This document shows positions 27,447-36,496 of a stretch of 64,000 nucleotides of DNA, piece by piece. Made by a program: the position numbers and the translations under genes. The stretch is from Lacrimispora xylanisolvens (GTDB lineage Bacteria > Bacillota > Clostridia > Lachnospirales > Lachnospiraceae), in assembly GCA_017084465.1 (NCBI GenBank), contig CP070896.1:4205501-4269500 (forward strand), given 5' to 3'. The notes under the pieces were generated by a model, which searched no databases, had not been told where the DNA came from, and saw only the letters and a list, made by a program, of their open reading frames with translations. Position 1 is the first letter of the stretch; the number at the start of each line of letters is the position of its first letter.

Positions 27447-29585
27447 ATGTATAAGAGTTTCAGTATGGAGCTTGCAGGCAGAACACTGACCGTTGAAGTG
27501 GGCAGAGTTGCCAAGCAGGCAAACGGTGCAGCATTGATGCACTATGGAGATACCGTTGTATTAGCAACTGCAACTGCATCCGATAAACCAAGAGATGGAA
27601 TTGATTTCTTCCCTCTGAGTGTAGAATACGAAGAAAAATTATATGCAGTCGGAAAGATTCCGGGAGGCTTTAACAAGAGAGAAGGAAAGGCATCTGAGAA
27701 TTCCATATTAACCTCTCGTGTTATTGACCGCCCCATGAGACCGCTGTTTCCTAAAGATTACCGCAATGATGTTACTCTGGATAATATCGTTATGTCAGTT
27801 GATCAGGACTGCTCTCCGGAATTAACTGCCATGATCGGTTCCGCCATTGCAACCAGCATCTCTGATATTCCATTTGATGGTCCATGTTCTTCCACACAGG
27901 TAGGACTTGTTGACGGAGAATTGGTGATCAATCCAACTCAGGCACAGAAACAGGCTTCCGATATGGCTCTTACTGTTGCTTCTACCAGAGAGAAAGTAAT
28001 CATGATTGAAGCCGGAGCCAACGAGGTTGCGGAAGATGTTATGATTCAGGCAATTTTTAAAGCTCATGAGGTAAACCAGGAGATTATTAAGTTTATCGAT
28101 ACCATTGTTGCTGAGTGCGGAAAAACAAAGCATGAATATACCAGCTGTGCAGTACCGGAAGAATTATTTGCAGCAATCAAAGAGATCGTAACTCCTGAAG
28201 AGATGGAAGTTGCTGTCTTTACAGATGAGAAGCAGATAAGAGAAGAGAACATTCGTAATATCACCAAGAAGTTAGAAGAAGCTTTTGCTGAAAAAAAAGA
28301 GTGGCTGGCTGTACTTTCAGAAGCTATTTATCAGTATCAGAAGAAGACTGTCCGCAAGATGATCTTAAAGGATCACAAGCGTCCGGATGGCCGTGCCATG
28401 AATCAGATCCGTCATCTGGCAGCAGAGATCGATATGCTTCCAAGAGTACACGGTTCTGCTATGTTCACCCGTGGACAGACTCAGATTTTAAATATCTGTA
28501 CTCTGGCGCCATTGTCTGAAAGCCAGAGACTGGACGGCATCGATGATATGGAAACTTCCAAGAGATATATGCACCACTATAATTTCCCGTCCTTCTCTGT
28601 AGGAGAGACAAGACCTTCCAGAGGACCGGGACGCCGCGAGATTGGTCATGGTGCACTGGCAGAAAGAGCCCTTGTTCCGGTTCTTCCGTCAGAAGTAGAA
28701 TTCCCATATGCAATCCGTACCGTTTCAGAGACCATGGAATCCAACGGTTCCACTTCTCAGGCCAGCATCTGTTCTTCCTCCATGTCCTTAATGGCAGCAG
28801 GTGTGCCCATTAAAGCAGCAGTAGCAGGAATTTCCTGTGGTCTGGTTACTGGAGATACAGATGATGACTATGTGGTTTTAACTGATATTCAGGGTCTGGA
28901 AGATTTCTTTGGAGATATGGACTTTAAGGTAGGTGGTACTCATAAGGGAATCACTGCCATTCAGATGGATATTAAGATTCACGGTTTAACAAGACCGATT
29001 ATTGAAGAAGCAATCCGTACCACAAGAGAAGCCAGACTTTACATTCTTGATGAAGTTATGGCAAAAGCCATTGCAGAGCCTCGTAAGGAAGTTGGAAAAT
29101 ATGCTCCTAAGATTGACCAGATTTCCATTGATCCTCAGAAGATCGGTGATGTAGTGGGCAAGCAGGGCAAGGTAATCAATAAGATTATCGAAGAAACCGG
29201 CGTAAAGATCGATATCTCTGATGATGGAAGTGTTTCTGTATGCGGAACCGATCAGGCGATGATCGACCGTGCAAAACAGATCATCAAGAGCATCGTAACT
29301 GATATTGAAGCAGGACAGATCTTTACTGGTAAAGTAGTAAGAATTATGAATTTCGGTGCCTTTGTAGAGCTTGCTCCTAACAAAGACGGTATGATTCATA
29401 TTTCCAAGCTTTCCGATAAGAGAGTTGCTAAGGTCGAAGATGTGGTAAACATCGGAGATATGGTTACTGTAAAAGTTATGGAAGTGGATAAGATGGGCAG
29501 AATCAACTTAAGCATGAAGCCAGGCGATTTAACTGCAAAAGCAGAAGAGCCAAAGGAAGCGAAAGAAGAAACTGTAACAGAATAA
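27447..29585 (+). CDS. pnp: Polyribonucleotide nucleotidyltransferase (PNPase)
   Basis: Trimeric 3'-5' phosphorolytic exoribonuclease of 712 residues, acting in mRNA turnover. Seen: first RNase PH core with GDTVVLATATAS and ENSILTSRVIDRPMRPLFP, an alpha-helical linker, the second catalytic core with RGQTQILNICTLAPL, GVPIKAAVAGISCGLVTG and DIQGLEDFFGDMDFKVGG, the KH domain GDVVGKQGKVINKIIEETG, and the S1 domain FTGKVVRIMNFGAFVEL. Full length and intact. AAGGAG precedes ATG 27447. Ends 16 bases before a strong terminator. Confidence 0.98.
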   Translation: MYKSFSMELAGRTLTVEVGRVAKQANGAALMHYGDTVVLATATASDKPRDGIDFFPLSVEYEEKLYAVGKIPGGFNKREGKASENSILTSRVIDRPMRPLFPKDYRNDVTLDNIVMSVDQDCSPELTAMIGSAIATSISDIPFDGPCSSTQVGLVDGELVINPTQAQKQASDMALTVASTREKVIMIEAGANEVAEDVMIQAIFKAHEVNQEIIKFIDTIVAECGKTKHEYTSCAVPEELFAAIKEIVTPEEMEVAVFTDEKQIREENIRNITKKLEEAFAEKKEWLAVLSEAIYQYQKKTVRKMILKDHKRPDGRAMNQIRHLAAEIDMLPRVHGSAMFTRGQTQILNICTLAPLSESQRLDGIDDMETSKRYMHHYNFPSFSVGETRPSRGPGRREIGHGALAERALVPVLPSEVEFPYAIRTVSETMESNGSTSQASICSSSMSLMAAGVPIKAAVAGISCGLVTGDTDDDYVVLTDIQGLEDFFGDMDFKVGGTHKGITAIQMDIKIHGLTRPIIEEAIRTTREARLYILDEVMAKAIAEPRKEVGKYAPKIDQISIDPQKIGDVVGKQGKVINKIIEETGVKIDISDDGSVSVCGTDQAMIDRAKQIIKSIVTDIEAGQIFTGKVVRIMNFGAFVELAPNKDGMIHISKLSDKRVAKVEDVVNIGDMVTVKVMEVDKMGRINLSMKPGDLTAKAEEPKEAKEETVTE

Positions 29586-29601
29586 AAGCTGTTTAACAAA
29601 G

Positions 29602-29642
29602 CAGGCAGCAGACAGGATCCAACTGTCTGCTGCCTGTTATTA
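29602..29642 (+). terminator. Rho-independent terminator of pnp
   Basis: Perfect 14-bp stem at 29602-29615 with 29623-29636 and a 7-base loop, followed by TTATTAATT. It also lies at the 3' end of the convergent TOPRIM-like gene. Confidence 0.88.
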
Positions 29643-30338
29643 ATTCTCCAGATTTTCCTGAAAGAGAAGATGAAAGTTACTGTGGCGGTTTAAAGAATTG
29701 GTGCCCTGACTGATGAATTCCCAGGTATCTCTGTAATTGCCGGGAACGGTAAAATCATTACCGGAAAGTAATGAGATGAAAGCAGATGGGTTTGAAGAGT
29801 AACGGTCTGCAAAGGCATCGGCATAATTGACTTTTTCTTCATCCGTCAGATTTTTTTTGCTGTTATGAAATATATGCTCCAGATTTCTGGAGAAGTAGTA
29901 GATAGAATAGGGGATGGTACCGATTTTTCCAGTGAGGGATAACCGGGATAATATCTGGGATTTTCTTGCATTGCGGTTAATCACAGTTTCCGGAGAACGG
30001 GTTTCAATGTGATCGTTAAAATACAGGATTTCCGCCTGATCTGCGTAAACCACTTGATCCTCCCTGATAAATGCGCCATCCATATCAACCAGATGTATTA
30101 CCTTTAATATATCTTTTTTGTCGAATCCATAACGTTTTCGTTCTACATCAATGTGCTGATTCACTGTTTTTACTGCATTTTGGGCATTAATCGACCAGTT
30201 ACTGGTCAGATCCCCATGTACAATATGAAACCTGACGTCTTCCTTCTGAAAGATATTCTTCAAAACAGGGCTTAAGGTTTCTTCGTCTGTGGGTCCTTCC
30301 GCTATAAAAAGAATGACTTTTTTAGTCTTGTTTATCAT
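29640..30338 (-). CDS. TOPRIM-like protein, partner of the upstream AAA ATPase (candidate defence effector)
   Basis: 232-residue protein. Seen: an N-terminal TOPRIM-like motif I, VILFIAEGPTDEETL with the catalytic-type Glu at residue 14, and motif II, IHLVDMDGAF with the DxD at residues 85-87; the rest is not recognised. Such proteins pair with SMC-like or OLD-type AAA ATPases in AbiL, PARIS and related abortive-infection systems, where the TOPRIM subunit is a nuclease. ATG 30338 has an AAAGGCGG site and overlaps the AAA gene stop by 17 bases, so the two are coupled. A longer frame from 30425 lies inside the AAA gene and is unlikely to be the start. Family name uncertain. Confidence 0.7.
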   Translation of the reverse strand: MINKTKKVILFIAEGPTDEETLSPVLKNIFQKEDVRFHIVHGDLTSNWSINAQNAVKTVNQHIDVERKRYGFDKKDILKVIHLVDMDGAFIREDQVVYADQAEILYFNDHIETRSPETVINRNARKSQILSRLSLTGKIGTIPYSIYYFSRNLEHIFHNSKKNLTDEEKVNYADAFADRYSSNPSAFISLLSGNDFTVPGNYRDTWEFISQGTNSLNRHSNFHLLFQENLEN

Positions 30339-31725
30339 AGGAAACCGCCTTTCCGGCACGCCGGAATGCGCGTCCAATCTCGACACTGTCTGTTTCTTCA
30401 TAAATCTCTTCAGGCTGTCCCCCAAGTGTAATACTGCGCAAATACATGTCCCGCAGGTTATTGTTGCTTTTTACATTCTGAAGCCGGATATACCGGTTGG
30501 ATGGATTTGCAGTAGAAAAGAGAATGCTTCTTTTATGAATCATCTCCAGCGGTCTTAAATTATGGGACGTAAAAATAAGCTGGCCTTTTGCCTCTTTTTC
30601 AAATACAGACAGAATCTCCCCTAACAGATATTCATAGATTCCAGCATCCAGTTCATCAATAATCAGGCACATGGAAGGGTGATTATAGACGCACATCAGG
30701 ACGTTCAGAACAGAGATAATCTTAATGATCCCTTCGGATTCATATTTAAGGGGGATTACAACTTCACCACGTTTTGATATCAGTTGAATCCGGTAGCCGG
30801 GCGTGCCGTTTTCCCGAAGCTGTTCCCCAAAGTTATGAATTCCTATGGTCAGTCCTGGAATGAGTGAGGTTAAAACCGAATTCATTTCTTCGATAATCTG
30901 GGTAACAAGCTGAAACTGATCCTTGCTGATCACCGAAGGGTCATCAAGACGGATTGTTAAATCACCTTTTGCAATCCGGTTTCCCAGGTTTAAACGAAAC
31001 GCAAATGGCAGCCTGGAACTGGTGGTGATGGAACCGGAATGAGCGCTTGAGATAACAAACAGATTAAAAGAAGCATATTGGTACAAAGCTTCTATTACTG
31101 ACATGTAATCCTGGGTGATGTCTTCCGGTGCTGATTGAAATATGCTTCTGCTTTCCTGACTGAATAAAAAGGAGGAAGTATTTTTCTGAGCAAGCTTTTT
31201 TGCCACGCTTAAATTAATCCGAATCTCTTCACCGCTTTTGGCCAGAGCTTCGTAACGGTATTTGGGTGTAAAGACAGGTCCGTTTGATGATGAGGAATAA
31301 TCAATTAAAGTTTTCTTGTTTTCAAAACGGGTTCCATTCCAGACAGCCGTACTTAACGTTTCACCCGATATCTCCATGGGAAAACTGTCACCTCTTACGA
31401 ACTCTGCCGTATATTCGGCCAGAATGGACTTGTCAGAGAAACGAATCAGAAATTTCACAGTGATGCTGCAGCTTCCAGATTCTTCGGATATATAGTGAAC
31501 CGTGTCTTCCGGCAGTGATTTTCCAGCTAAAAGCATCTGAATGATATCCATGGCTTCTATTACAGCAGTTTTCCCCGAACCGTTTTGTCCATATATACCA
31601 AGCAAATCTGCTTTATCTGAAAAATAATTCTTTTCCGCATAGGCTGGCATCTCAATTTTTCCAAAATGTGTATTTTTTAAATCGGTTAACTGGATTTCGC
31701 TTATGCGTACAATTGCTTCTGGCAT
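30322..31725 (-). CDS. AAA family ATPase (OLD/AbiL/RloA-like)
   Basis: 467-residue ATPase of the SMC/RecF-like AAA_15/AAA_21 type. Seen: Walker A GIYGQNGSGKT (residues 43-53) directly followed by a long insert, a signature-like LKYESEGIIKIISVLNVLM region, Walker B MCLIIDELDAGIYEYLLG, and the sensor His in FTSHNLRPLEMIHKRS. It has no fused nuclease; a TOPRIM-like protein is encoded by the overlapping next gene. Probably senses an infection trigger and controls the partner. It begins the minus-strand operon after an AT-rich 326-base gap. Confidence 0.8.
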   Translation of the reverse strand: MPEAIVRISEIQLTDLKNTHFGKIEMPAYAEKNYFSDKADLLGIYGQNGSGKTAVIEAMDIIQMLLAGKSLPEDTVHYISEESGSCSITVKFLIRFSDKSILAEYTAEFVRGDSFPMEISGETLSTAVWNGTRFENKKTLIDYSSSSNGPVFTPKYRYEALAKSGEEIRINLSVAKKLAQKNTSSFLFSQESRSIFQSAPEDITQDYMSVIEALYQYASFNLFVISSAHSGSITTSSRLPFAFRLNLGNRIAKGDLTIRLDDPSVISKDQFQLVTQIIEEMNSVLTSLIPGLTIGIHNFGEQLRENGTPGYRIQLISKRGEVVIPLKYESEGIIKIISVLNVLMCVYNHPSMCLIIDELDAGIYEYLLGEILSVFEKEAKGQLIFTSHNLRPLEMIHKRSILFSTANPSNRYIRLQNVKSNNNLRDMYLRSITLGGQPEEIYEETDSVEIGRAFRRAGKAVSYDKQD

Positions 31726-32051
31726 AGATACCTCCTCTAAAAAAATTTTTTTATTAATTTTATAGTAACATAAATAAAAAAAAAACTCAATGTGAAAAAA
31801 ATAAAAATCGATACAATTTGTATCACTTTATATTATTAACAATTAAAATCTTATGATACATGTGAAATATATTATGATAATGGAATCAGCGATATAAATT
31901 TATAAATCATAAAAAAACGACATGATTATACCAAAAAATTACATACAGCGTGTTATTTATTACATACATCTTTTTTTTTTTTTGTAACAATTATATGTAT
32001 AATGGTTAAGTAATTAATAAGCAATTACCTTAAATTTTAGGAGGAGCATTT
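31726..32051. other. AT-rich divergent intergenic region
   Basis: 326 bases without a gene between two divergent genes. It is extremely AT-rich, with A and T tracts including 13 T at 31971-31983. For the plus gene, TATAAT at 31998-32003 is a good -10, but its -35 position falls in the T tract. For the minus AAA gene, TTGAGT (31785-31790, minus) with TACTAT (31762-31767, minus) and a 17-base spacer is a possible promoter. AGGAGG lies just before ATG 32052. Nothing else is recognisable. Confidence 0.6.
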
Positions 32052-32978
32052 ATGACAGATGAACAACGGAATGCATATGAAAGGAAAGCTGAATTATTTG
32101 TAGGAGAGAATTATGTATACTACGAAAAACAGTGGCGTGGCAGAATGATTCAGCAAAACTTCAGCAGCTGGAACTGGGCGGCATTCTTTTTTCCCTTATA
32201 CTGGCTGGTATACAGAAAAATGTATTTTGAGGGTTTTGTATTTGGAGTAATTTCTTTGTGTGGGATGATATTTCCAGGAATCGGACTGATTCTCCATATA
32301 TTAGTTGGTATTTATGCAAATTCTTATTATCGGAAGATGGAGTTAAAAGTTCTGGCGCAAACCCCCCAATTGACAGAATGGGAAGCAACACAGTACATAA
32401 AAAAACATGGTGGTACTAATGTTTTAGGTATCTTCATTGCCTTAATGATTGAAGTTCTTCTCGCCTCAGTTTTTATTGGTATCGCATTACTTTCTTCTGT
32501 AAAGGATGAAATTAATTCACAGATTGTACAGTCTAAAACCTTTACAACAGACAATTTTTCATTTACATTTCCCAATGATTGGAAACAAGATATGGATACC
32601 ACATCTTTGGATTTAAAATGCTATACATATGATGAACAACTAATAGCAGGAGTTCTGGATTATGATATTGCAGATTTTGCTGATAATATAAGCCCTGAAG
32701 ATGCATTATCTTTATATATTGATGAGTTGCAGACTCAATGTGATAATTTTCAATTTATTGAAAATTTGAAAGATGAGACTGTAGAGGATAGGAGAATTAA
32801 AACTGTTTTGTATTCCGGCGATACAGATAGTTTTAAATATTATTATGCTATTTCATTAGCAGAGTTTAAAGATTTAGATAAATTTGCTATTATAGTTGAG
32901 AGTACTTCGCCTTCTCTGTATAAGAAACATAAGTCAACGTTTGTGGATATTGTCGATTCGTGTCAAACTGTTCAATAA
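32052..32978 (+). CDS. DUF2628 membrane protein with extracytoplasmic C-terminal domain
   Basis: 308 residues. The N-terminal 110 residues match DUF2628 proteins: an acidic start, FFPLYWLVYRKMYFEGF, two close helices, then NSYYRKMELKVL. A further helix (GIFIALMIEVLLASVFIGIAL) leads to a C-terminal domain with TTDNFSFTFPNDWKQD and paired beta strands, resembling PsbP/DUF1795-like lipid- or stress-related domains. Function unknown. The coding sequence is visibly more AT-rich than its neighbours, which with the adjacent ATPase pair hints at acquired DNA. AGGAGG supports the start. Confidence 0.7.
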   Translation: MTDEQRNAYERKAELFVGENYVYYEKQWRGRMIQQNFSSWNWAAFFFPLYWLVYRKMYFEGFVFGVISLCGMIFPGIGLILHILVGIYANSYYRKMELKVLAQTPQLTEWEATQYIKKHGGTNVLGIFIALMIEVLLASVFIGIALLSSVKDEINSQIVQSKTFTTDNFSFTFPNDWKQDMDTTSLDLKCYTYDEQLIAGVLDYDIADFADNISPEDALSLYIDELQTQCDNFQFIENLKDETVEDRRIKTVLYSGDTDSFKYYYAISLAEFKDLDKFAIIVESTSPSLYKKHKSTFVDIVDSCQTVQ

Positions 32979-32984
32979 ATAAAC

Positions 32985-33022
32985 GATTTGAGTCGAGGAG
33001 GTATCTCCCCGGCTTAAATCGA
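32985..33022. terminator. Imperfect hairpin between convergent genes
   Basis: CGATTTGAGTC at 32985-32995 pairs with GGCTTAAATCG at 33012-33022 around an inner GGAG/CTCC stem. The flanking T content is modest on both strands. It probably terminates both the DUF2628 gene and the convergent regulator gene. Confidence 0.55.
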
Positions 33023-33024
33023 TA

Positions 33025-34089
33025 TCATTTCATCGATACAGATTGAAATCTTTTTATTAATTCCCCAAATTCTTCGTTAGAATAAAGATAAGAATACTTA
33101 TCGCTATCTTCAAGTTCACTTAGTATTACTTTTATCATTTTTTTACGAATCTCTTTTGTTTGGCTCGGCATTGGAATGTGCCGGTACAGAAAGAAGTTAT
33201 CAAGTTCCCCAGGGTGAATCAGAGAGGTCAGCATGGAACTTAGAAGGGTTATGCTTTCGGAAACATTTTGCTGATCAATGGCGGTTTGAAGGGGAGCTAC
33301 GTAAGTATCATACTCCTGTAAACAGAATAATTCAGCCAGTTTGGCCGATCGTTCTGATATTTTAGTTGCGTCCTGTGAATTTCCTTCCTTTAGCGCAATA
33401 TCAGATAGTTTCATTAATAGAACTTGTATCTCCTGAACAGCCATAAGCAGTCTTCTCTCTAATAATTCTCCGGCTTTCTCTGTTTTTCCCTGGGTAATTA
33501 AAATCTCTGCCAAAAGAGGACGCTTATCAATGGCGCTTTGCTCAGGCAGCAAATCCAACAACTTCTGGGCTTTGTCAGTTTCCCCCATTCTTGTATAATA
33601 GGAAGCAAGCATAAAATTCGTCTGTCTGCATGTTTGCTCATCGCCATATTTTGCAGCCTGCTCATAAAGGGATATAATCTGACTGCTGTATTTCATTTTG
33701 TCCCCAGGACTCATGGCAGTCATCAACATGGCACCATCTAATAACACTGCAGCAGTATGGACAAAGTGACCACAGGTTGGGTATTCACGAATCTTTTCCA
33801 AAGTCAGGAGAAATCCGGCTTCAAATCCGTTCTTATGAATCACATCCACAATTTCTTTGCAGATACGGTTGACTTCTTCTTTGTCAGGTTCTGTATCAAA
33901 ACATAAAAGAGTATTGATATCAATCTTTAAAAGGCGTGCCAGAGCTGGCAGCAGGGTGATGTCAGGGGAGGTGCTTCCTTTTTCCCATTTGCTTACGGCA
34001 GGGGCAGATACGCCTAAATAATCAGCAATTTCTTCCTGGGTAAGCCCGGCTTCTTTTCTCTTTTCCCGAATCACGTTATTTAATGGCAT
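33025..34089 (-). CDS. XRE family transcriptional regulator with TPR-like C-terminal domain
   Basis: About 354 residues. Seen: N-terminal HTH_3 domain VIREKRKEAGLTQEEIADYL followed by GVSAPAVSKWEKGSTSPDIT, then an all-helical region of repeated roughly 35-residue units (AAKYGDEQTCRQTNFMLASY, YTRMGETDKAQKLLDLL, ITQGKTEKAGELLERRL) resembling tetratricopeptide repeats, as in Rgg/PlcR-type peptide-sensing regulators. GGAGG before ATG 34089 selects that start over the upstream in-frame start at 34113. A perfect palindrome lies 26 bases upstream and may be its own operator. Confidence 0.85.
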   Translation of the reverse strand: MPLNNVIREKRKEAGLTQEEIADYLGVSAPAVSKWEKGSTSPDITLLPALARLLKIDINTLLCFDTEPDKEEVNRICKEIVDVIHKNGFEAGFLLTLEKIREYPTCGHFVHTAAVLLDGAMLMTAMSPGDKMKYSSQIISLYEQAAKYGDEQTCRQTNFMLASYYTRMGETDKAQKLLDLLPEQSAIDKRPLLAEILITQGKTEKAGELLERRLLMAVQEIQVLLMKLSDIALKEGNSQDATKISERSAKLAELFCLQEYDTYVAPLQTAIDQQNVSESITLLSSMLTSLIHPGELDNFFLYRHIPMPSQTKEIRKKMIKVILSELEDSDKYSYLYSNEEFGELIKRFQSVSMK

Positions 34090-34115
34090 TGGTTTGTCCT
34101 CCAGTCTGATCAAAC

Positions 34116-34140
34116 ATCTGATACTGTAATCGTATCAGAT
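34116..34140. promoter_or_regulatory. Perfect palindrome upstream of the XRE regulator gene
   Basis: ATCTGATAC at 34116-34124 and its exact inverse GTATCAGAT at 34132-34140 with 7 bases between. Size and position, 26 bases from the regulator start, fit an operator for a dimeric HTH protein, probably autoregulation. Confidence 0.65.
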
Positions 34141-34357
34141 CTGCTTACAGACTTCAATGGAGTATTAATTAATCTAATCGAGTGAAAATTAACCGCAGGT
34201 TAAGTCCTGAATATTAAATCAGACTGATTTGTCAAAAATAAACAAAGCAAATGACTTGAACTTATCTGCCATTTGTAATATCCTGATAATTAAGAGACTA
34301 AAATGTTTCAATTAAATTCCAGGTACATAATATCATGGGGTACAGGAGGTTGATGCA

Positions 34358-35110
34358 ATGTTTGTTGTATGGGTTATTTTTATACTGTTGTTTGTCTTGT
34401 CAGCCGTTTTACTGACAGGACGTGGTTCATTTCTCATTGCCGGGTATAATACGTCAAGCCCTGAGGAGAAGGAAAAATATAATGCACAAAAGTTATGCCG
34501 GACGATGGGGGTTTCTATGTTACTCATACTTTTCGCCACTGCAGGACTTTTTTTCATTCCCTTAGACAGCGTTTACCGCACTCCCTACTTTATTTTTTAT
34601 TTTTTCTTCCTAATCGCTGATATCGGGATAGCCTTGTATATTTCCAATACCCGTTGTTATAAGGCGGGATATGAGAATAAAAAAGATATACGCAAAAACA
34701 AAAAGGAAACGTTGTTTATAGCCGCCGGTATCTTTATTGTTATGTTTCCAGTTCTCCTTTTGGTGAGTATTACGCTGTATCGGGCTTCATTACCCCCTGT
34801 TTATACAATTGGCGGTGATACACTAAAGATATCATCTTATTATGGTGAGACCATTCCTCTTGACGGGATAAAAACGATTACACTGGAAGAGACCATGCCT
34901 TTTGGGTTAAGTAAGAAAAATGGTTCTGATTTAGGTTCCATTCTAAAAGGCCGTTTTGATGCGGATGGTAAAACTGCTCACGTATATATCGATGTTTCCA
35001 GGCCTCCTTTTATCCTGATTGAGACCGAAGAAGGACTGCATATCATAAATGAACAGAGCCGGGAAAAAACGGAGGCACTTTACACGCAGTTGAAGTCACT
35101 GTTAAAATAG
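34358..35110 (+). CDS. DUF3784-type membrane protein with C-terminal PH-like domain
   Basis: 250 residues. The N-terminal part matches DUF3784: one helix (VVWVIFILLFVLSAVLL), then LIAGYNTSSPEEKEKYNAQK and a second helix pair. A middle helix (LFIAAGIFIVMFPVLLLVS) leads to a C-terminal beta-rich domain with YTIGGDTLKISSYYGETIPL and YIDVSRPPFILIETEEGLHI, like the bacterial PH domains of similar proteins. Function unknown; such genes often sit next to SdpI-like genes, as here. AGGAGG precedes ATG 34358. Confidence 0.72.
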   Translation: MFVVWVIFILLFVLSAVLLTGRGSFLIAGYNTSSPEEKEKYNAQKLCRTMGVSMLLILFATAGLFFIPLDSVYRTPYFIFYFFFLIADIGIALYISNTRCYKAGYENKKDIRKNKKETLFIAAGIFIVMFPVLLLVSITLYRASLPPVYTIGGDTLKISSYYGETIPLDGIKTITLEETMPFGLSKKNGSDLGSILKGRFDADGKTAHVYIDVSRPPFILIETEEGLHIINEQSREKTEALYTQLKSLLK

Positions 35111-35137
35111 CCTGAATTTCAGATAGGAGAGTGGCAT

Positions 35138-35521
35138 ATGGGTTTCTGGATTTTTATGACTGCAATGAATCTGGTATTACCTTTTATTATGATCGTGATT
35201 GGTTATATTTTTATTAAAAATCCTCCCAAGGAAATAAATCATCTGGTGGGATACAGAACTACCATGTCCATGAAAAACAAAGACACCTGGGATTTTGCTC
35301 ACCACCATTGTGGTAAAAACTGGAAGATCGTTGGTCTTTTCATGTTAATTCCATCTGCTCTGGTAATGTTGCTTTTCATTGGAAAAGACATACAAACAGT
35401 AGGTGAAATCGGTTCCGTGGTGATAGGTGTGCAGACTATTATCCTGCTGGCCACCCTGATTCCAACGGAAATGGCATTAAGAAAGAATTTCGATAAAGAT
35501 GGAAATCGTATACAGATGTAA
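35138..35521 (+). CDS. SdpI family membrane protein
   Basis: 127 residues, three to four helices. Seen: IFIKNPPKEINHLVGYRTTM followed by SMKNKDTWDFAHHHCGKNW, the SdpI/YhfL C-terminal domain signature (G-Y-R-T-x-x-S-x-x-x-x-x-W-x-x-A). In Bacillus subtilis SdpI gives immunity to the SdpC toxin, but most family members in Clostridia are of unknown role. No toxin gene is visible nearby. It is 27 bases after the DUF3784 gene, likely one transcript. Confidence 0.82.
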   Translation: MGFWIFMTAMNLVLPFIMIVIGYIFIKNPPKEINHLVGYRTTMSMKNKDTWDFAHHHCGKNWKIVGLFMLIPSALVMLLFIGKDIQTVGEIGSVVIGVQTIILLATLIPTEMALRKNFDKDGNRIQM

Positions 35522-35541
35522 AAACGAAGGAGAATAATATT

Positions 35542-36481
35542 ATGACACAGGCACTGGTACATATTGCGCTGGTAGTAAAGGATTATGATGAAGCAATTGA
35601 TTTACACAAAGAAACTGCATTTTAATCTGATCGAAGATACGTATCAGCCTGAGCAGGATAAACGCTGGGTAGTGGTATCTCCACCCGGCGCTTATGGAAC
35701 CACGGTTCTGCTGGCAAAGGCCTCTAAACCGATACAGGAACCCTTTATCGGCAATCAGGCTGGAGGGAGAGTATTCCTGTTTTTGGGAACGGATGATTTT
35801 TACAGGGATTTTGAAGAGATGAAGCAGCTTGGAATTACATTTATCCGGGAACCCAAGGTGCAGGATTATGGTATTGTGGCTGTGTTTGAAGACTTGTATG
35901 GAAATCTCTGGGATCTGGTTCAGTTTCATGAAGGACACCCCATGGCTGACAGAGTAGTGAGAAAAGAGACTGGGTTGGCTGAGATAATCAAAGATCAGAC
36001 CAACCGCGCTCTATGGGAAGTAAAAAATGTAATTGATTGTGTTCCCGATGAATTGTGGAATAAGGAATACGCTAAGATGCCGTGTTGGAAACATATTTAC
36101 CATATGCTGCATTCTCTGGATCTTTGGTTTATCAATCCCAGAGATAAAGAATATGAGGAACCGGAGATTCATGAGAAAGATTTAAACAATCTGGATGTCA
36201 TCTCAGTGAAACAGCTTACAAGAGAAGAAATAAATCACTATTATGAAGAGATTAAGCGTAAGCTTACCGATTATCTTCTGAAACTCACCGATGACGAATT
36301 AACCTGTATGCCAGGGGATTGCGAATACAACAGATTTACCCTTGTTTTAGCACAGTTTAGGCATTTGCATACCCACATGGGCATGGTGATGGGATTTATC
36401 ATTGCAGATACCGGCTTGTGGCCAAGAGTGTTGGGTTTGGAAAATCCTGTTCCAACAGAGGAATACACCAAATACTTTTAA
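35542..36481 (+). CDS. VOC (glyoxalase-fold) domain plus DinB-like domain, frame break as read
   Basis: Two domains read in line. The first is a vicinal-oxygen-chelate domain: MTQALVHIALVVKDYDEAID, frame break in a T run at 35601-35603 (probably two T missing), then KKLHFNLIEDTYQPEQ and VFEDLYGNLWDLVQ. The second, from about 35942, is DinB-like: LWEVKNVIDCVPDELWNKEY with His residues in KHIYHMLHSLDLW and RHLHTHMGM. One extra T in the run at 35924-35926 would end the VOC protein (FS, stop) and leave ATG 35942 with its own GAAGGA site, so these may really be two genes. Both families are often metal-dependent thiol-transfer or lyase enzymes; substrate unknown. Confidence 0.7.
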
Positions 36482-36496
36482 ACGAGGAGATGGATT

